Positions 3,876-6,889 of a stretch of 6,889 nt of DNA are shown here, piece after piece. Position numbers and translations under genes: made by a program. Numbering within the stretch: the first letter of the stretch is position 1; each line of letters begins with the position of its first letter. This DNA is from Pseudomonadota bacterium (GTDB lineage Bacteria; Pseudomonadota; Alphaproteobacteria; Rhodospirillales; 2-02-FULL-58-16): assembly GCA_022572335.1 (NCBI GenBank), contig JACZWD010000145.1, positions 1 to 6,889 on the forward strand, written 5' to 3'. The notes beneath the pieces were generated by a model that was given only the letters and a program-made list of their open reading frames with translations, was not told where the DNA came from and ran no database searches.

Positions 3876-4547
3876 GTGCTCAGCATCGTCATCCCGACGC
3901 TCGAGGCCGTCGGCAGCCTGGGTCGGACCCTCGAGGCCATCGCCGGGGCCGACATCGCCCGCGAAGTGATCGTCGCCGACGGGGGATCGGCCGACGCCAC
4001 CCGCCGGGTGGCGGCGCGCCATGGGGCACGCATCGTCGATGCGCCCCGCGGGCGGGGCCGGCAACTGGCCGCCGGGGCGGAGGCCGCCACGTCGGAGTGG
4101 CTGCTGTTCCTCCACGCCGACACCGTGCCCGCGCCCGGGTGGGCGGAGGCCGTCGGCGCCTTCACCGCGGCGCCCGCCAACCGCCGCCGGGCGGCGGTCT
4201 TCCGGTTTGCCCTGGACGATCCGGCGCCGGCGGCGCGGCGCCTGGAACGCATGGTGGCGTGGCGCTGCACGACCTTCGGCCTGCCCTACGGCGACCAGGG
4301 GCTGTTGATCGGGCGCCGGTTCTACGACGACATCGGCGGCTTCGCACCCATCCCCCTGATGGAGGACGTGGACATCGTCCGGCGCATCGGACGTCGCCGC
4401 CTCGTCGTCCTCGACGTGGCCGCCGTCGCCTCGGCCGAACGCTACCGCCGCGGCGGATACGTGGCCCGCCCCTTGCGCAATCTCGCCTGCCTGGGCCTGT
4501 ACTTTCTCGGCGTCCCGCCCAGGCTGATCGCCCGCGTCTACCGCTGA
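3876..4547 (+). CDS. TIGR04283-type family 2 glycosyltransferase
   Basis: The 223-residue product has a GT-A fold of the type annotated as arsenosugar biosynthesis glycosyltransferase. SIVIPTLEAVGSL opens the nucleotide-sugar domain. EVIVADGGSAD has Asp35. FLHADT (78-83) supplies the DXD-like metal site. FGLPYGDQG (134-142) and MEDVD (162-166) are typical acceptor/catalytic segments, and the RRGGYVARPLRN tail is family-like. It probably moves a sugar onto a small acceptor in the cytoplasm. The arsenosugar label comes from genomes where this pair sits with arsenic methyltransferase or radical SAM genes; none is visible here, so the substrate is uncertain. The start is a GTG with AAGGAAGGAG (3856-3865) about 10 nt upstream. 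It pairs with the next gene, 14 bp away. The inserted element ends 34 bp before this start and probably displaced the native promoter. Confidence 0.88.
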   Translation: MLSIVIPTLEAVGSLGRTLEAIAGADIAREVIVADGGSADATRRVAARHGARIVDAPRGRGRQLAAGAEAATSEWLLFLHADTVPAPGWAEAVGAFTAAPANRRRAAVFRFALDDPAPAARRLERMVAWRCTTFGLPYGDQGLLIGRRFYDDIGGFAPIPLMEDVDIVRRIGRRRLVVLDVAAVASAERYRRGGYVARPLRNLACLGLYFLGVPPRLIARVYR

Positions 4548-4561
4548 TACCAAGGAGCCCC

Positions 4562-5176
4562 ATGGGACCGGCCAGCCATCTTGTCCTGTTCGCCAAGGCG
4601 CCGCGCCTGGGCCGGGTCAAGCGCCGCCTGGCCGCCGACATCGGCCTGGTCGCCGCGTCCGCCTTCTACCGGCACACCGTGGCCGCGGTGACGGCACGGC
4701 TTGGCCGCGACCGGCGCTGGCGGTGCTGGCTGGCGGTGACCCCCGACAGCGCCGTCGGCGCGCCGGGGCTCGGGAGTCCCAGGTGTTCGCCCATTCCCCA
4801 GGGCACGGGCGATCTGGGCCGGCGCATGGCGCGGGTCCTGGACGCCCTGCCGCCGGGCCCGGCGGTCATCATCGGCACCGACATCCCCGATATCGGGCGC
4901 GGCCACATCGCCCGGGCCTTCCGCGCGCTGAAGGCGCACGACTGGGTGTTCGGCCCGGCGGCCGACGGCGGCTACTGGCTGGTCGGCGTGCGCCGGCGGC
5001 GGCGCGTTGGCGACCTCTTCGCGGGCGTCCGCTGGTCCACCGGGTTCACCCTCGCCGACACCCTTGCCAACCTGGGTCCGGGGCGGTCCGCGGCCCTGCT
5101 CGACACCCTCGACGACATCGACGACGGGCAAGCACTGAAACGTTGGCTGGAGAGAGGCCGGTGCGGAATCCGATAA
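4562..5176 (+). CDS. TIGR04282/DUF2064-type glycosyltransferase
   Basis: The 204-residue product belongs to the DUF2064 / TIGR04282 family, which resembles CofC-like nucleotidyltransferases and commonly pairs with the TIGR04283 enzyme. Visible motifs: FAKAPRLGRVKRRLA (10-24, the nucleotide-binding opening), QGTGDLGRRM (80-89), IGTDIPDI (104-111), GPAADGGYWLVG (131-142) and LDDIDD (173-178). It is probably cytosolic and handles the activated sugar or the same small-molecule pathway as its partner; no exact reaction is claimed. The ATG at 4562 has a good AAGGAG at 4552-4557. The frame is open far upstream, but that part runs antiparallel in sense to the preceding gene and is not coding. It forms a two-gene operon with the gene before it and ends in TAA at 5174-5176. 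Length is normal for the family. Confidence 0.88.
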   Translation: MGPASHLVLFAKAPRLGRVKRRLAADIGLVAASAFYRHTVAAVTARLGRDRRWRCWLAVTPDSAVGAPGLGSPRCSPIPQGTGDLGRRMARVLDALPPGPAVIIGTDIPDIGRGHIARAFRALKAHDWVFGPAADGGYWLVGVRRRRRVGDLFAGVRWSTGFTLADTLANLGPGRSAALLDTLDDIDDGQALKRWLERGRCGIR

Positions 5177-5180
5177 GAGA

Positions 5181-5209
5181 TTGATTCGTCGTATTTCCTG
5201 TTCTACAAT
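5181..5209 (+). promoter_or_regulatory. sigma70-type promoter of the Cys-rich secreted protein
   Basis: TTGATT (5181-5186) and TACAAT (5204-5209) are separated by 17 bp, with transcription predicted near 5216. The short AT-rich island stands out in GC-rich DNA. The leader to the ATG at 5254 is about 38 nt. Confidence 0.7.
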
Positions 5210-5253
5210 TAATAACAGTAAATCTATGAGATAACTCGCGTATTCAGAAGGCA

Positions 5254-5550
5254 ATGAAGTTGCGCGCCTTTGCCGCCACGTTTTTCGCGGCCCTGATTCT
5301 TTTTACGGCGAGCGCCCCCGGGCAGGAGACCTCCCCATGCCCTACGCGGGACCTGCAAACGGTTCTGCCGTCGAAGAGCGTTGCAACCGGCGGCGCCCTG
5401 CAAATGGCCGCTTGCTGCAAGATCTGCCGCAAGGGAAAAGCGTGCGGCAATTCCTGTATCAGCCGCAGCAAGAAATGCACCAAGCCACCGGGTTGCGCGT
5501 GCGACGGTGATGCCCAGCTAAGCGGTGAAACGGGGAATGCACCGCTGTAG
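5254..5550 (+). CDS. small secreted cysteine-rich protein
   Basis: This 98-residue protein begins with a signal peptide (MKLRAF then a hydrophobic core ATFFAALILFTASA, with an A-S-A site near residue 21), so it should be exported. The mature part carries nine cysteines. Eight form a compact motif, CC-X2-C-X5-C-X3-C-X6-C-X5-C-X-C (Cys54, 55, 58, 64, 68, 75, 81, 83), containing GKACGNSCISRSKKC and PPGCAC. Similar GKxCGxSCI motifs occur in small exported proteobacterial proteins whose role is not known to me; disulfide bonding or metal binding is plausible. The ATG follows AGAAGG closely. It has its own promoter after the glycosyltransferase operon and ends 19 bp from the convergent moaB stop. 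It could be only loosely connected to the upstream pathway. Confidence 0.82.
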   Translation: MKLRAFAATFFAALILFTASAPGQETSPCPTRDLQTVLPSKSVATGGALQMAACCKICRKGKACGNSCISRSKKCTKPPGCACDGDAQLSGETGNAPL

Positions 5551-5569
5551 AACCCCCGCTCCAACACGC

Positions 5570-6124
5570 TTAACGATCATGGTCGTCGTGCGCGAGCCGT
5601 TCCTTGAGCCGGGGCATGAGCTCGACGAAGTTGCAGGGCTTGAAACGGCTGTCGAGCTGGTGGACCAGGATTTCGTCCCAGGCGTCCCGGCACGCCCCCG
5701 GCGAGCCGGGAAGGGCAAACAGGTAGGTGCCGCCGGCGACCCCGGCCGTGGCCCGGGACTGGATGGTCGAGGTCTTGATCTTCTGGAAGCTGAGCCAGCG
5801 GAAGAGCTCCCCGAAACCGGGGATCTCCTTCTCATAGACCGCCTGGAAGGCCTCCGGCGTGATGTCCCGTCCGGTCACCCCGGTGCCGCCGGTGGCGATC
5901 ACCACGTCGATGTCCGCATCGGCGATCCAGGCCTTCAGCCTGGCGATGACGGCATCGGCGTCATCGGGCACGATGTCGCGGGCGGCCACCCGGTGCCCGG
6001 CTTTCTCGATGCGCTCGGCCAACGTCTGGCCGGACTTGTCGGTGGCCGGCGTGCGGCTGTCGGAAACGGTGAGCACGGCGATGTTGACGGGAAGAAACGC
6101 GCGCTCACCTTTGATCTTCGCCAT
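5570..6124 (-). CDS. moaB: molybdenum cofactor biosynthesis protein MoaB
   Basis: The 184-residue product is a MoaB/MogA-fold protein of molybdenum cofactor synthesis, which acts on molybdopterin (adenylation in characterised homologues) in the cytosol. Key motifs: VLTVSDSRT (18-26), TGGTGVTGRDITPEA (78-92) with the glycine-rich pterin/nucleotide loop, GFGELFRWLS (103-112) and ALPGSPGAC (137-145). Length matches MoaB. The ATG at 6124 (MAKIKGERAF) was chosen over the longer frame because residues upstream are unlike the family and lie in the transglycosylase frame. It overlaps the 3' end of the upstream lytic transglycosylase gene by 20 bp, which suggests translational coupling in one operon. 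It ends in TAA. Confidence 0.92.
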   Translation of the reverse strand: MAKIKGERAFLPVNIAVLTVSDSRTPATDKSGQTLAERIEKAGHRVAARDIVPDDADAVIARLKAWIADADIDVVIATGGTGVTGRDITPEAFQAVYEKEIPGFGELFRWLSFQKIKTSTIQSRATAGVAGGTYLFALPGSPGACRDAWDEILVHQLDSRFKPCNFVELMPRLKERLAHDDHDR

Positions 6125-6889
6125 GTTGCGCCACCATGATCGGTTCCTGGCCCAGGGGTGTATAGACCGGCCACTTCCCGGCGGCAATAGCGTCCAGCGA
6201 CGGCCGCGGCTGGCCCAGGCGGTCGCGGTAGATCCACAGGTTGGCCAGCACCCGTTCGACGAATATACGGGTTTCCCTGGACGGGATGCTCTCGATAAAG
6301 AACAGCGGATCGTTCAGTTGGTTGGTCCTGCGCCGCCATTTGTTGAGATTGCCGGGCCCCCCGTTCCAGGCGGCGGCGAGCAGGAAGAGATTCCCCTTGA
6401 TCTTCGGGTCCTCAAGCAGGATTTCGATGTACTTTTGCCCCAGCGCCAGATTGACCCCGGGCGAGAAAAGGGTCCGCCGCTTGCTGCCCCGGTAGCGCCG
6501 GTCGCGGGCGACGAAGCTGGCCGTGCGGGGCATCAGCTGCATCAGCCCCCGCGCCCCGGCCCAGCTCTTGGCCATGGGGTTGAATTTGGACTCCTGGCGG
6601 ACCAGGGCGTAGATCAGCGCCCGGTCGATGCGGAAGCCCCCGTCCGGAACCCAGCGCGGCATCGGGTAGGCGGCCCCGTCATAGCCGCCGCCGCGGGGAA
6701 ACAGCAGGGCGTCCAGGCGCACGGCCAGGGCCGGCATGTCGGCATGGCTGGCCAGGGCCAGGATGACCCGCTGGAGCCCCGGTTCGGACCGCGTGGCCAG
6801 CCCGCGCAACTCGCGTTGGGCCCGGCGTTCCTCGCCGATGCGGATCAGGGCCCCCGCCCGCCGGCCGGCCGGTGACGCGGACACCGCCT
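6105..6889 (-). CDS. lytic transglycosylase (SLT domain), 5' end outside the window
   Basis: The visible 259 residues form the C-terminal part of a soluble lytic transglycosylase. These enzymes cleave the MurNAc-GlcNAc bond of peptidoglycan in the periplasm with formation of 1,6-anhydroMurNAc. The GH23 domain begins near residue 88 of the visible part: ALVRQESKFNP contains the likely catalytic Glu (about residue 98), followed by SWAGARGLMQLMPRTA, LGQKYIEILL and AAWNGGPGNLNKW, all classical SLT motifs. N-terminal to it is an alpha-helical tail of the superhelical region typical of Slt70-like enzymes. The frame continues open past 6889. The GTG at 6884 is probably not the true start, because full-length members are several hundred residues longer. 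Its 3' end overlaps moaB by 20 bp, indicating a shared transcript. Confidence 0.9.
   Translation of the reverse strand, partial: AVSASPAGRRAGALIRIGEERRAQRELRGLATRSEPGLQRVILALASHADMPALAVRLDALLFPRGGGYDGAAYPMPRWVPDGGFRIDRALIYALVRQESKFNPMAKSWAGARGLMQLMPRTASFVARDRRYRGSKRRTLFSPGVNLALGQKYIEILLEDPKIKGNLFLLAAAWNGGPGNLNKWRRRTNQLNDPLFFIESIPSRETRIFVERVLANLWIYRDRLGQPRPSLDAIAAGKWPVYTPLGQEPIMVAQHGEDQR

Noticed and set aside
3783..4553. Long minus-strand open frame opposite the first glycosyltransferase, and similar frames opposite the second (4538-5254)
   Set aside because: They are GC-driven shadows with compositional bias and no family features; the plus-strand genes carry all the motifs.
5525..6875. Plus-strand open frames opposite moaB and the lytic transglycosylase
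   Set aside because: They are antisense shadows; the minus-strand products have clear MoaB and SLT motifs.

Overview
The host looks like an alphaproteobacterium, probably of the Rhodospirillales type. The chromosomal parts are very GC-rich, and they carry a GapR/DUF2312 protein (largely alphaproteobacterial), a PA0069-type radical SAM protein, a pair of arsenosugar-type glycosyltransferases, MoaB and a soluble lytic transglycosylase. The lineage is inferred from gene content and base composition, not from a marker gene.

Layout. A GC-rich, hairpin-filled leader (1-209) precedes gapR (+, 210-452). A radical SAM gene (-, 498-1583) converges on it. The next stretch (1681-3841) is visibly more AT-rich and looks like a self-contained insertion. 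It has 23-bp terminal inverted repeats (21/23 identical) and is flanked by an 8-bp direct repeat, CATTCTTC. No transposase is visible. To the right, the chromosome resumes with two glycosyltransferase genes (+, 3876-4547 and 4562-5176), a small secreted Cys-rich protein with its own strong promoter (+, 5254-5550), then moaB (-, 5570-6124) behind a lytic transglycosylase gene (-, from 6105 past the right edge).

The insertion carries: a coiled-coil/winged-helix-like protein (+); a small ribbon-helix-helix-like protein (-) with a tandem palindromic operator candidate against its start codon; a tRNA gene (-) with its own promoter and a UUCG-loop terminator; a decayed DUF6471 fragment (+); and a two-TM membrane protein of unknown function (-). 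The tRNA is the most striking item. Its body is serine-like, with G73 and a type II form. Its anticodon loop reads C-U-UUA-A-A, giving anticodon UUA, which pairs with the UAA stop codon. Its variable region is about 43 nt and can fold into a long hairpin. If functional, it is a natural ochre (possibly also amber) suppressor carried as cargo of a transposase-less mobile cassette.

Working model (inference). A non-autonomous, MIC-like element landed in the divergent promoter region between the radical SAM gene and the glycosyltransferase operon. It brought a suppressor tRNA and several small regulatory or membrane cargo genes. All four protein-coding frames in the element end in TAA, so the tRNA could in principle extend its own neighbours.
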